Source of the DNA: Trichoplusia ni | Lineage: Eukaryota > Arthropoda > Insecta > Lepidoptera > Noctuidae | NCBI RefSeq assembly: GCF_003590095.1 | Contig: NC_039498.1 | Coordinates: forward strand, 3,906,001 to 3,970,000 | Length of the DNA stretch: 64,000 nt | Direction of reading: 5' to 3' | Shown here: positions 12,989 through 25,395 of the stretch, in pieces | How positions within the stretch are numbered: position 1 is the first letter of the stretch | How the letters are laid out: each line of letters begins with the position of its first letter | The notes under the pieces: generated by a model | The model's database searches: none | What the model saw: only the letters and a program-made list of their open reading frames with translations | What the model was told of the DNA's origin: nothing | Translations under genes and position numbers: made by a program

Positions 12989-14305
12989 ATATTTCCCTTC
13001 TACATATAATGAACCTTTAAAATGGAAAACATTCACAAAAGTATAAACACCGTTTTCCCGTTAAGGTGTCATCTCGATATACTTTTGATAAACTAAACAA
13101 AAAAGACGCGTGTACAGTTCCGACGCGTTTTGTTTTGTTTTGCCCGAAACGCGCCATTTTTCATATCTGTGACACATGATTGATCGTTGTTTAGAGTACA
13201 TTTGTTAGAATCTGAACTATTTTCGTTCATTGTAGACTTTAGTTCTATGATTGTTACAAGTACAAAGTTGGAACGAGATAATTTTGTCAATGGTAGTTTT
13301 TAATAAATTGTTGTCTTTTAATGTGTCATGGCAAAAAATACATTTTGTAAATTTCAAGTAACTATACGGGTATTTAGGATATCAAATTCACTGTTTTTTT
13401 CCTTTTTGATCTTTAAGTGCAGTGGTGACTAAAAAAGGCAAATATACGCAGCCTGAGTTGTGATGACTAAAGAAGTTCCAATAATGGAAATAGCAACAAC
13501 ATTGATACTTGATTGTTACTTGGGGTTCAAAAAGGCAAAAAACCTCATCATTGTGTCCAGGTATGTATGTTTATGAGATTCAACCTAGTGATCGATAGAC
13601 ATTCCATTTTTACTTATTAGTTACAGAACCGTAAAAGGTTTAGGTATTTACGTCCTAAATTATTAACGAGAAAAATCATAATCACCTCATTTTAACTTTT
13701 TAATGTCACAACCAAAGAATCCCCTCAAATTTCCTTGTAACGTACGGAGAACGTCCTCAAAATATGTTTTGTGAAAATTATATTCTATGCCTTTCATGAT
13801 TTTAGTCGAAGCATTGCTTGTATCAAGTAGTATATAAAAATTTAATTTAGGACTATTCACTGACCTATCGTGAACAGATTGCTTTAGGTAAATTACATTT
13901 ATTATTATTCCACTAGAACTACAAATTCGACATTTCAAAGTTTCCAGCGACCAGAGAAATTTAATATTTCAGGAGTGCAACAAATTTTACATCTCGCAGC
14001 GTTTCGTTAGTTCATTAAAGTCTGAAAAATAAGGTCACTTCATTAGGAGGCGCGGTGTGATCTGAATAACTTTGACGATACATTGTTTAATGTAATAACA
14101 TGTTCCATGTTCCTGTAACAAGTTTCAAACTACGCCGCACCCGTCTGCTCTCGTCACAGAGAATGGAATTTTTTCGTCAGACATAAGAAAGTTGTGCCTT
14201 ATTTGTATGTATGAAATAGTTCCATATCATTCCTTATTTTTGGTTCCAGTTGAGTAATAAACGAGGTTGAAGCTAAGTAACAGTTATACAGGTCAATTGA
14301 TAAAA

Positions 14306-14512
14306 GGTTAAGCTGCTCTTGGTGAGATCGGTCCGTGGATGGGTGACCATCATCGTGACGGATTATGCCTGTGTCCGAGAGCACGTTGCAACGCATGTGC
14401 TAGTCCTACTAAGGGGTACTGAGTCGCATTGAGATCAGATAGACAGTTGCTCCTTGTAAAACACTAGTACAAAGCTGCAACTAGCATAACTAGAAACGCA
14501 GAATGATGATAT
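14306..14512 (+). repeat. 5S-rRNA-like retroposon fragment
   Basis: The segment starts with GTTAAGC-like sequence and contains GGATGGGTGACC at 14337-14348, the box C-type block of 5S rRNA internal promoters. It then follows the wording of a lepidopteran retroposon: '..gagagcacgtt..', '..gggtactgagtcgcattgag..', '..gttgctccttgtaaaacactagtac..'. It ends in an ATGATGAT-like tail near 14505. It is not a functional 5S gene: the 5' half and terminator are wrong. Related pieces occur at 57011-57075 and, for the tail, at 26952-27027. Confidence 0.65.
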
Positions 14513-17500
14513 TTTATAGTGCTACCGAAGGCTCGTTGTAAGTTGTAAAAGCCGTAAGCCTTGAAAGAAACCCTAGGCTACATTTAACTTGAATAAAATG
14601 TCTGAAAAAGAGCGGTATCAATGGGACAACACTTTTACTTTAAAGCAAGTCTTCATTCCTACTGACCTAGATATGATTGCTCTCAGCAACCTCAGGCTAA
14701 ATCCGGCTATTTCAATCGACTGGGTCAATCTAGTATTAATGTTGTAATAAAAAACTGTCGTCGCAATTAAATTTAAAAACTACACTCATTACATATGGTG
14801 TGCAAAAGAAATAATAATAATTCAAGTAGTCTTTAAAACAAAACATAAATGAATAACGTTTATTTCCAAAACTTCAACGAAATCAAAATCGAATAAAATA
14901 TTTATCGGAAGGAAAAAGAGAAGTCAGATCATAACACGTTACATCCGTTCTTATAAACAATTTCCTATCGTACGTTATGTACGACCTTTCGATGCCCGAA
15001 ACGTATTCGTTCCTGTCGAGTTATACAATAGGTACCGGTGTTCTGATACGCCATTATTTTTTCCAACATTCCTTTTTTGGAACGTAAAGGGGTGACGTTT
15101 TTTACGAGTTTGGTTGCGTTTACGGAAAATTAGTTTTATGGCGTGCGAGAATATGGTGTGTAGATTTCCTTGAGATCACTTTATGGTGGAACTTTGTTAT
15201 CAAGTTTGGCTGCTTCATCGCTTTATCGAGTGTTAGACGTTTATTTTACACTGAAGTGGTTTTAGGTAAATGACAATTTTTGGTAAAAACATGCCATTTT
15301 TTTCTAAAAGAGCTTCTTTCTTTAACATTTATACACAAACTTTAGCTACTTTGTGTAACTTAGGTATTTTTTAAAGCGGTTTGATAATTTTAGTGTACAC
15401 ATACGCATCTTCGGCCCGTTTTTGTAATTTCATGATGGTATAAATTCTATTGAATTGCCTCCTTCTATAAATTGGCTAACCAACACTTAAATAATAATTC
15501 AAATTGGCACATTAGTTTATGTGATTATCTTATTCGTATAGAAACAAATAAATTGAAATGTTATGACACCCCCTATCTATTACAACTGAACATAACTATC
15601 CCCTCTTTAGAGACTTTTATTTATAGATTTTCCTTCCTTAATCTCTTTAAACTTAGTACCAGTCAACTTATGGAACTATATTTAGAAGATACTTAATTTT
15701 GTTACTAAAGCAGAGGATAATTACGAAAGCCGATGCTTTCGAGCTCACACCTGCTTCTCACTTAGCACCAAGTTTGTGAAGTCGTTATAAAAGTTATAAA
15801 AAACGTCTCTAGCACTGACGAAGCTTTGTACTGTCTCTATGAGAGAGGAACTACTGGGTACAGCTGTTTTATTTGTCATCATGAAATGAGGTTTGCTAGC
15901 TTTTGTTGAGTGCAAATTATAATAATTTTTCGATGACAAAGATAATTCGAAGTACATAAAATCAATGTAATGCAGATAGCGGCTTATAATATGTAAAAAA
16001 AAAAATGTAAAATTACTTGCAATAAAAAATATAAATAAGTTTGTAATTCACATTGATACTGCACGGAATCAGCTGACCTACACAAAAAATAGAATAGTCC
16101 ACGTTTGTTCAACAACTATTTTTACTGTAAAATTTTATATTTAATTCTACAACCACTTTCTCCCTTTGTAAAGGCGTTTCTACGTAATACTTTCAAGATC
16201 TAACTGACCCTGAAACAGTTTCCCACTTTAATTATTTAGAACCTTCAGCAAATGTGTTTTATAATTTTAAAGTGGAGGTTTACCGCAGTGTACACAAGTT
16301 TGTCGACTTGTAAGCTTCGTCTGTCTGAGGTGACTCGGTAAAGGTGTTTAGATTGTTCGAGCTTTGCTTGTTCGCTCACCTAAATTGTGATTTTAGACTT
16401 TGGATACTGAAAACTAGGAATTCATAGTTTGTGCTAGGGATGAGCGTTTAAGCGTGCTTGCTTTTGATAGCGACTGTTTAAAACGTGTCCTTTTTTCTTA
16501 ATAGAAGTTTTATTAAACATCCATTTATCAAGGAAATATATACGTGTAGACAAAAAATAAGATTCTTCGATTGAAAACGTAATGTTTCCAATCGCAAGAA
16601 GTAAAAACGATTTTAAATAATATGAAATTCAAAACCCGATTATACACGATAAATATGAACTCGTATACAGCAAAAGGATATTTATCGTACAGAGGCCTAA
16701 CAGAGTCCTTAGTGTCAACGGTCTAGACTCGACATAGGCAGGCTGAGACCAAAGGGAGGAAACTAGAGCAAGTTTGCACCAGCAACGTGTTTGCTCAGGT
16801 CTGAATAAGCTCCTCTGAAAAGGGAATCTTTTGCGCCGTGCCTTGTGCCTTTTAAATTTTTGAAAGGGTGACGTCATCGCGATGCGAAGGTCAATGTGCT
16901 GGCTGTAATGGAATTAAATGGAGTGGAGTATCGTGTCTCCGTGTAATGGAACGGGGAAGTGTGAATGATGTGCCTATGAGGTGCGATGTGTAACCTACTT
17001 CCGACTGGGGAAAATTCATCGAATTGATTCAAATGTCTTTTAGTTTTTTTAGGACACATTTATATAAGTATCGAGACGTTTTGATTGTTTATTTTATAGT
17101 GATATGTCAAATGCAGGTCAAACATTTTACTGGATTTATTTACACTGATGTGTAAAATTGTAACGTTTAAAAACAATTGTTTTGGAAATTGGACATTTTA
17201 ATTTGTTTTTTTTCTCAACGCCATTTGTCTCAATATAACCAAAGCTTGTATGAGAACTAGACAACTGATAAACATACTAATATTTCTAAATGCACTTTAT
17301 ATAGATAATTGTTACGTAATTAATTTTAAGTACAGGCCAAACATCATTCCACCCCACACTTTAGAGATTCAATTCATAAATCGTTAGTATAATACCCGAC
17401 AAAGTTCACAGAAAGGCGCATTGTTAATTGCACGGGCAAATGACATCGGTGTTTTGGGACATGACACGGTCGGGTATGTCCTCGCTCATAATGATCCACA

Positions 17501-17655
17501 GCCCGGTCACACTTACTTGAATCCTGTTTCATCTGAATTTTTGGGTTGTGTAGAGGACTTTTCATTTGTTATTTAATTATAGTAATAATATGAAGCAATT
17601 TAAATGTTACATTGCATGCTTGCGTATAGAATAAATGTATGGATACATTTTTTGA
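14513..17655. other. AT-rich non-coding DNA
   Basis: No gene, RNA gene or repeat is recognised. Short open frames (15472-15696, 15745-15957, 16629-16877) have no recognisable motif and lack splice-site support. Confidence 0.5.
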
Positions 17656-17677
17656 TGACAAGTGACGTCACTTGTCA
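17656..17677. promoter_or_regulatory. 22-bp perfect palindrome centred on a CRE (TGACGTCA)
   Basis: Positions 17656-17677 equal their own reverse complement over all 22 bases, with TGACGTCA at 17663-17670. TGACGTCA is the consensus binding site of CREB/ATF-type bZIP dimers, and the TGACAAG flanks extend the symmetry. No neighbouring promoter was identified, so a regulatory role is inference. Confidence 0.5.
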
Positions 17678-18539
17678 GTACAGAAAATATGAGCGATTCA
17701 TTTGTTTTGATGCTTGGAAAAATGAAAGGTGTCTACTCGGAATGTAAATGTCTAGCTTTCCTAAGGTTTCACTGTTATCCACATGGAAAAAGTTACAATA
17801 TTTAACTCAAGAATAAACAGGAAAGTCAATCGCTGATTAACTCAAATTAAAAAAGTAATTTGTAAATTATTTTTGTAGTCACGTCACAACGTCGCAAACT
17901 CATAAAATTTACCGAATTAACAGCGTTTATTTTAAAATATTAATATGAATATATAGTTTTTATTACATTTTAATCGGTATTTCAAGTGACAATTTCCCTT
18001 TTTTATTTAGTGGTAGGAATTAAATATGTGTCACAGAAGAAGAAGAAGAAAAAACATGCCTCGTCACTGAAACTTATATTATAAGTATATTGCGTAACCT
18101 CAACATGAAGGTATTCAGCCAAAAAATATTACATTATACCAGTATTAAAATGGCAATAAAAGTTAATCTACAACCTTACCTTCCACGCTTAACACGATAC
18201 TCAAAAGATAATTTAGCGTTAATTAAATTGCATAGAAACAGAGTGCCAGCTTTCATGGTTTTATCTAGAGGAATTAAACACAACATGATAAATGCTTTAG
18301 TTAAGTTAAAATGAAATGAGCAACTGATGACCCAGATTAAACTTAGTGACAGTTTATTTAATTAATTCGTTTAGTTCATTCGACCCAATTAGCGAAGGGT
18401 CTTGGCAATTTGCTTACTGCGCTTCGATACCATCTCTGGTATGTGACAAGTTCGTTTAGTCAATCAATATAGCCTGACAGTAGAGGGTTTCAGTTCAAGT
18501 TTGTGTGTTTGACTAGCGACTGTGATTAAGACAAGTGTT

Positions 18540-18625
18540 AGAACATTTCGAGCATGGTGGATTGCGGTTATGTGTGTGGATTTGAATGCGAGGGTGCAGG
18601 TTCAATACCAACGCAAGCTAAAAAG
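18540..18625 (+). repeat. Degenerate tRNA-derived SINE head
   Basis: A GGTTCAATACC box at 18599-18609 resembles a pol III B box (GGTTCGANNCC). It is preceded by 'gtggatttgaatgcgagggtgca', the wording of a lepidopteran SINE head, and a weak A-box-like 'gcatggtgg' lies about 45 bases upstream. It does not fold as an intact tRNA. Low confidence. Confidence 0.4.
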
Positions 18626-19627
18626 ATTGTGATTTTTCACAAGGTTGACGCTGGTTTTATTTTAGGCACCAAAACATGGCTAAATGCATTAGCCAAAGTA
18701 AATAAACTATAAGTATTAGTTGCGTCTGTTATCGAGAAGCCAAATCATTGTCGAACATTAGATTTGGCCCTCTCAATTTTAACTCATTTTGATACTATCA
18801 TTAACGAAAGATTGTTAAAATTAATATAATAACACAATTTTAAGACTTGGAAACAACAACAATAGCAGTCTTATTTTTAAACATAATTCAAAAACAGGTG
18901 TATTTAAAAAGAAAACAAAAGAATTCTTACTTCATACCGGAGTTAATTATTTTAAATTGTTGTAGCGACTACCCTTCTTAAAGTTTCGCTGTTTATTTGG
19001 AGCTGTCTTTGGTCGGTGAAAGAATTCAAACAATGTGAAAAGGAATGTCGATCGGTGTTTCCACCTGTTCAAAATGTCACTAAATAAAATACTTTAGAAA
19101 AATCTTTTTAAGTTGCCCATCCACTAGTGTTGCTTTACAATGGATGCATTTATGCCAATACATCAATAGAAGTTTGTATCAGGCTAGGTTGTTATGACAT
19201 GTAGGTATACATGGTGGAAACTCAGCCTCAAATTAATGGTAGATTTATTTGACGTGTTTCTGCGGCTGTATCAGATCAGAATCACTATTACTTGTAATTA
19301 CTTCAGCTGACAAAACGAGTTTTTAACAAAACGCATACAAGAAAATCATTTTCTTTATGTATTATTACTATCTATAACCCATTATTTTTACGTAACAATT
19401 GGACACCATCAGAAATAAAATAAAACTAAAATCTTTTCAACGAGAAAAATATGGGAATCGAATCCAGGACTAGCGTTTGTTTGTATAGTATAGAACAATA
19501 GGGGTAATTATTTCTCATGAAATATTTTTCCATCATCTATCTAGCCTTTTCCTAATTTAACGAACAACCTTATTTTTCAGACTTATAGCTTTCTGACTTT
19601 CCAAAATGACCGTCAAAACTGTGTCAA
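18626..19627. other. AT-rich non-coding DNA
   Basis: Nothing recognisable apart from a possible minus-strand B-box-like sequence near 19448 (rev. comp. of 'ggaatcgaatcca'). Confidence 0.45.
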
Positions 19628-19685
19628 ACCGTGCATTCTGAAACTCGTAGCATGGTCTCATGCTACGAGTTTCAGAATGCACGGT
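19628..19685. repeat. Perfect hairpin: 27-bp arms, 4-nt loop
   Basis: The left arm (19628-19654, starting ACCGTGCATTCTG) is exactly complementary over 27 bases to the right arm (19659-19685), separated only by GTCT. Arms this exact in decayed surroundings suggest a recent origin, for example a fold-back duplication, a small RNA hairpin or an assembly/library fold-back. No pol III terminator or coding frame is attached. Confidence 0.85.
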
Positions 19686-21000
19686 GGCTGGATGGTCCCT
19701 CGGTCACCCTTCCACATACTGACCGCACCCAGCATTTCTTTACCCGTGGTCATGTACATTTTAGATAAAATATTCCGAACTTGGAATTTCATTAATACTT
19801 TTTACATTAAACAGCATGAAACTTAGTTGAAGGTTATTAAGTAAAATATAACTTCTGTTTGCTACTTACTTGTAAAAACACAGAAATTTATTCAAGTAAT
19901 CTAATTAAACTTTAATTTAAGTTACCAAAAGTAACAATATTTTTACTTCTGCAAAAACTTCAGCATTTTGTAAGTAATCATGATTTCAAATTACATCAGA
20001 AAAGTTAAGATTAAAACACGAGTAAGTAACTCTTAAAATACTGAGAACCAATACCTTATTTCCTAATGTAATCAAAACTTCTGTGGTATATGAGCACATC
20101 AATTTAAAATTCGTGAAAAAGTATTGGCCGTCCATGGCCGTCACCTAACCCACAAAAACCAGCGGCGCCAAAAGCTATCTCCTGTTAAAGCACCGTTTAT
20201 CAAAACACGCCAGGATAGCGTCCACAAATTAGTGGACAAAAGATTTGTAGCTTCCCCTAAGTAAAAAATATGAGCAATTAAGAAAATTGTGCCAAAATAT
20301 ACAAGTACACTTAGCTAGTTAAAGACTGCCAAATGTTCACATTTTATTTGCTATGCTGTCCCTACCCCGCGAGAATTCAACTCATTTGTCAAAGGATAAA
20401 AAGGTTTACGAGTTATTATGAACAGTCACTTGCTTCTGACTTTATTTATTCTTTCGTACAGCATTAAACCTCTTTGAGATAAAACGAGGAGAAAAGAACA
20501 GCGGACACTATTCAGGAAAAAATATCTGAGGTCTAATGAAAGCCTCACGCAAATTACAAAGTACAATAAGTTAAAACTCGCAAAAAGTGAGGTTCGCGTG
20601 TTCAATTTCAAAGGAGAGACTCTGAGATTGTTCAGTATGATAATTTAGTTGTAATAAAAAACTTGGGAACAGCTAAGGTGTGGGTATAATGAGGCCTCGG
20701 TGAAGATCGATCGTGGACGGAGGCCGATGCGGTAGAACCACCGATTTCGCAAACAACTCACTATTCCAAGGTGAACACTACATGAACGTTTTTACGTTGA
20801 AATTGTTCAATGTCAGAACGACCGCAGAACTAAATTGGTCACAATATTAAGCTCAGCTCGCACGCAGACGCCGTTATTTCATGTTTCAACACGCCACGGA
20901 TTAACTTAAACATTAACTAACAGACGTTGGATTGCGAGCCTTGGAAAAAAATCCGTAAAGTTACGAAAGTTTTGTTGCGACTTTTGTAAAAGTTTGCAAT
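19686..21000. other. AT-rich non-coding DNA
   Basis: No supported feature. The open frame at 20426-20611 (minus) has no recognisable motif. Confidence 0.5.
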
Positions 21001-21078
21001 TTACGTGTTGCGAGAAGTATGTTGCTCGTAACCGAGTCAGCTGCTTGTTGTCGAGGGTGGTGTGTCGGAAGGACTTAC

Positions 21079-21401
21079 CTTTTCCTCGGCTTGCGCCTGG
21101 GTCTCCGGCGCTCGCCCTCCAGCTCGCTCTCGAGGCCGCGGCGCCGCGGGCCGGACGCTCCCCTGCGTCGCTCCAGCTTGCGATCTTGCTGGCCCTCCCG
21201 GACAGATTCCACTACGGCCACTCTTGGCACGCAGTCATCTTCCTCAATTGGTTTTGGTGTCTGCGGTGCGCCCATCCGAAGATGGCGTTGACGCCACCAC
21301 AGCACCCACGAACTGATGTTGTCGCGAATCTTGATAATGAACGAACCGGCTACGATAAACTTCTTCGGCTTCACGTCCACTGGATCTATTATGATCGGAA
21401 G
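21079..21401 (-). CDS. Candidate internal protein-coding exon, unknown protein
   Basis: On the minus strand an open frame of about 107 codons runs from near 21401 to 21079. It ends AAAAG|GTAAGT (donor at 21078-21073), a near-perfect insect 5' splice site splitting a codon. The peptide begins LPIIIDPVDVKPKKFIVAG, continues with a Trp-rich stretch (SSWVLWWRQRH) and an acidic PIEEDD patch, and ends in a strongly basic Arg/Glu-rich tail. Its composition looks more like real protein than the plus-strand frames over the same bases. A stop (TGA) lies just upstream, with a possible acceptor TGACAG|C at 21402-21403, but the pyrimidine tract is poor. In the same frame further upstream, 21539-21456 reads as MIPFEVFRDGSAIAEF and on to a stop. 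This may be a neighbouring exon or chance. I do not recognise the protein. Confidence 0.5.
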
Positions 21402-21659
21402 CTGTCAGTCCATATCTCTCTCTTAAAACTAACTTAGACATTAACGGCAGGCTCAGCTGGCAGTGAAAGCGAACGTGAAGCGATGATTGGTGAACTCAGC
21501 AATTGCGCTCCCATCACGAAAAACCTCGAACGGAATCATGTCCACGTACAGTCTGTTCCACAAGCAACAAGCGATTCGATTACATGTAAAATTAAATTTA
21601 TATAAAATTGGCAGGAATGTGTTGGCAGTTTAAGTTGCGGTGTACTTTCTACATATTTT

Positions 21660-21960
21660 TTACGTATCGGCGCCGAGATGTTCTGGCGTAGCCATAGCGA
21701 CGGCTTCGCTATCGGCAGTGGTCGCGGGTGTCAACATGACGGGTGCGCGCGGATGGTGAGCAGTGCAAGCGTGCCGCGCGTGGCTCGTGACTTCACTCAA
21801 CAGATGTCGGCAGAGCGTTACGTAACGAGTGCGTACCGGGCGCGCAGCCGTGGTTGCGCGACGACGCCGAGCGCGCGAGTGCGGAGGCTTTGCTCGCAGC
21901 GCTCCAGCCGGCCGCCCGCCCGCGCGCCCCCCGCCTTAGCCCCACTACCTGTTACCGCGC
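21660..21960 (-). promoter_or_regulatory. CpG-rich block, possible promoter / first exon of a minus-strand gene
   Basis: Roughly 21720-21950 is conspicuously GC- and CpG-rich (runs such as 'gcccgcccgcgcgcc') in a strongly AT-rich region. On the minus strand a short frame starts ATG at 21737 and reads MLTPATTADSEAVAMATPEHL, ending by 21660. It could be a first exon, with GTAAAA after ACG as a weak donor. The block lies upstream of the candidate exon at 21079-21401 in minus-strand order. A promoter or 5' exon is inference; the plus-strand frames here are Arg/Ala-rich shadows of GC bias. Confidence 0.35.
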
Positions 21961-22010
21961 TATTGTCCTTACTAAATCATTTTTTGGTCAAACTGTTCCG
22001 GCGATATTAG

Positions 22011-23929
22011 TTTTTAACTTATTTTATATGTTGTCATGTATTGCAGTGATCATAAATTAGGCCGCAATGGGTGGGTATAGACACCGGGGAGAGAAAGCAG
22101 TAATGTTTTATTGGGTCAGACGTGCGATCTCAAGGTCGCTTTGAGAACATTCACTTCGATTTAGTTTACGAGTACTCTTAACATCCAGACATGATAATAT
22201 TGGACGCAATGCGTAACTGTTATAGCTATTAAATTTAACGAGACACTTTTGGTAAATGCAGCTTTATAGAGTACGCGATTAAAAATGAGTTATCTTTTAG
22301 CTTTCATAGACCGAGCGGAAAACTGTCCCACCGAGCAACAACATTTGATTTCATCCTTTGTGCTTTTAAAGTTATCACCAATGCCATTAACTGCTGTATT
22401 AAAAATCTTGGATTGGGTTCGATTGGACTTTTTATACGTTTCATAGCGATGAACGAACTTTCCGTGATTAAGCTTCCTGTAACTTTGTAGCTATGTCTAC
22501 GACTTTATGAAATATAATATTTATATAGACAAATAATTATTATGACAATAATACATTTATTTTAAAATTAATTATAACTAAATGCAATAATAATGTAATA
22601 TTATTCATAAATAAATATAGAACAACCTTTCAATAGAGAAATTCACAATTTATTCGTTCAATAATTTTGAATCGTCCATCAGTCCTGCAGTACTAATTAA
22701 GCTTGTATTTATCGTCTAACATTAATATTAATGACTTGTTCGTGACGATACAAACGCCTAAAACGCCAATAAATGTCACGAAAACCGCATATCTTTGTTA
22801 ATAGATCATCTTCTCCGGAGAATAGTTATCATGTTACTTGGTATAATTACGTTAATAGACAGTTAATTGTGTTTTCTTCTTTTACTCGTCAAAATGAATG
22901 TTTTAAAAAGGAAGAGAAAAATGAAAATAAATCGAACGATTATTTTTGTTAAATTGAATTACTATTCACGGATCAGAATCTCATTCTCAACTGTGTGAGT
23001 GGTAATGAGAGTTCTCACCGATAGAGATAGAGGATTATAAAAAAAAAACTCATACGGGGAACCTGAAAAAAGAAAATCTGTTCCGAGTTCTGAAGAATGA
23101 GATTTTGAGAATTTCTTAGGGACGTATTTTTAGTGACAAAAAAATATTTGTGACATAAGCAACCGAAATAATATAGGTATTGAGCTCATTGAGATCTTGA
23201 GAATTACTCAGGAATGCATTTTTATAGGCATATAAAATATATGAACTCTTTATTTCATATCCGACTTAAATTAAGTCTAATAATATGAACACATAGAAGG
23301 CTTGAAGTAGTTTCAAAGTAACTCTACATTTGAAAAAAAAAGTTTTGACCGCGTAAGACATCCGTTTTAATTTTCTAACTTAACTTGTCACCGTACACTT
23401 TCTTTACAGTTCTTCTATGAGAAATTTTCTTTTAAGTGCAGGAATCAATATATTTTTTCAAACCGATAGACTGAGGCCAAAAATTCTTCTTTCAATTGGA
23501 CATTCGTCCTCACCACTTCGCCAAAAATAAACTATCAATAGTGGCGTACAAGAAGCTCAAAAATGGTTTTGAGCTCAAGCAGTCAACGTATGAATGGCCT
23601 TAATTGTTTTTAAAAAAGATTCTATCTTTTCGAACCATCCATCGAACTAATTAGAGTTCTATTTCAAAATGTTTTAGTATTTATCTATTCTATCCGGCCA
23701 GATCTAATTACGTTTCACTGTCCTTCGTTCCCAATATGCTCATTTTATGTATGTATATATACTTATATGTGTGTAGAATTGGAAATGGATTCTTATTAAT
23801 TAGCAATCCTAATGTCGGGTACAGCGGTTTAATTGAAGGATTTATCTGCACGACGTTGAGGGTTCAAACCAAAGCGACTTTTTTTTAATTTATGCAAGGA
23901 CAATAGAACATACTTACAGTTTAGACACT
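22011..23929. other. AT-rich non-coding DNA
   Basis: No gene or repeat recognised. If the exon candidate at 21.1-21.4 kb is real, this is upstream or intronic sequence of that locus. Confidence 0.45.
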
Positions 23930-24196
23930 TGGTACGGGGTACGTAATAGACCTCCTCTAAAGCGACTCGACCGATTCTCATGAAATTTTGTGTGCCGGAT
24001 CTAGTAGATCTGAGAAACGGACTATTTCTATTTTTCACCCCCCTAAATGTCAAGGGTAGTCAACCCTATATTTCTTGGATAATTTGTTATTGTTTTTTTT
24101 TATGGTAAAGCGTACTTAAATACATAAAACCCTAAATTTTTGACACTACGATTAGCCCCTATTTTTCATATGGCAAAACAACATTTGGTCAGCTAG
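23930..24196 (+). mobile_element. 5'-truncated Helitron fragment, CTAG 3' end
   Basis: The segment contains 'cgactcgaccgattctcatg', 'aaattttgtgtg', 'cccctaaatgtcaagggtag' and ends 'atggcaaaacaacatttggtc' + AGCTAG followed by T. This matches the wording of a lepidopteran non-autonomous Helitron family whose 3' end reads 'ggcaaaacaacgtttgccgggtcagctag'. The inner palindrome of the 3' hairpin (aacgtttgccgg) is damaged here. No TC 5' terminus is found upstream. It shares its 3'-end type with the minus-strand element ending at 54166. Confidence 0.7.
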
Positions 24197-24256
24197 TATT
24201 AAAATAGAAAACAAATCGAAAACTTTTCACTCATAACGCTACTTGTCAGCTAAGTT

Positions 24257-24375
24257 CATTTAAGAGATTCGTCAGCGTCAGTGCTCGGAGAAATATAACT
24301 TATCTTCTGGCCTCCGATTTGGAATATGAAATCGCCAACCTACCAGAGAGTAAGCATTGATGATGATGAATAGGT
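24257..24375 (+). repeat. Dispersed repeat with TGATGATGAT tail
   Basis: It contains GTCAGCGTCAGTGCTCGGAG (24271-24290), shared with 41379-41401 at 21 of 23 bases. Then come 'gaaatcgccaacctaccagag' and a TGATGATGAT tail, typical of retroposed elements in Lepidoptera. No coding frame. Family not named. Confidence 0.5.
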
Positions 24376-25395
24376 GGCCCTCCGGTAGCAGACAAGTATA
24401 AGATAGATACATTATAATCAGTTATAATAACTACATATTAAGCTTATATAACAGTCTCTACATTATAATACAATTGTTTTTTTGACTGAGTTTATTATAG
24501 TCTGCTTTGTTCGCATAACCTAATTGTATCTATCACATCATCACTATTTTATGATAGCTAAAAAAAGCTCAGATAAAAAAATATCTATCTTTTATACGCC
24601 TCCTATTCAAGTTCAGATTTGTGTGAAAGGAGTGAAACTTTAGGAATACAATTATTGTCAATTTTATATGGAAAATATGTTTTCCAATTTTTATTCTTGT
24701 GTTTTTGAAAAATTATATATTTCTATAATATTCAACAATATAGAAATTTCTAGGAAGAACATGAATATATTTTCAGAAATTAATTCCTAATTAATTAGGC
24801 ATCACATAAGTTTTCGAAGAAATTCGTGAAAGGACTGAACTGAATAGCTAATATACCATTAATTATAACAGAATCACGAAGACCTCTAAGTTTGTTTTTT
24901 TTTCTGTAAAAATATAAAAAAATACTTCTTTATCCCTACGTCTTTACCTGTGATATAATTGTTTTTAGGACAAACGGATGATGCAATGCAACTTAGGGAG
25001 GATTATATCTATATAGGATATAATGTTTATAAGTAGTAGACTTTGATAGACTGAGTCGATTTATTAATGACAAAAAAGTTTAATTAATTAATTCTTTTTT
25101 TATTGTTGTTACAAATGAGTATACGCAGGAAATTATAAAGGCCTTTTAAAGATCTAAAATTAACTTGACACGTGTAAAAAGCGTTTCTCAAGCCGAACTG
25201 GGTGAAGTGGAGAGGAACGACTCGTGAATCGACTAATCACGCGGCACAAAAATGAAAACTTCGAACACTGCTAAAATTCATAAACTGAGTTTATTTATAA
25301 ACTTTGAATGTTTAGCCGTTTAATACCACAATAGGCATTTTAGATCTATATTTAGATGCTCTTGTTTCAAAAACACGAAATAATGATTTTATAAA
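24376..25395. other. AT-rich non-coding DNA
   Basis: No supported gene or repeat. Confidence 0.45.

Larger units (their letters stand above)
8645..14305. other. Non-coding DNA with scattered old repeat fragments
   Basis: No gene is recognised. Three repeat remnants are listed separately (9308-9380, 10755-10814, 12942-12988). A run around 9905-9975 resembles the 'gacagacggacgg' part of lepidopteran LINE 3' regions but is too degenerate to delimit. The rest is AT-rich and without features I can support. Confidence 0.5.

Noticed and set aside
19440..19500. Possible minus-strand tRNA/SINE B box (GGATTCGATTCC)
   Set aside because: No A box or SINE body could be recognised next to it.
20310..20325. 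TTAGCTAGTT resembling a Helitron CTAG end
   Set aside because: No GC-rich hairpin or family wording precedes it; four-base ends alone are meaningless.
20994..21437. 147-codon plus-strand frame with Ala/Leu-rich content
   Set aside because: It is antisense to a minus-strand segment with better composition and a strong splice donor; its length is explained by GC richness.
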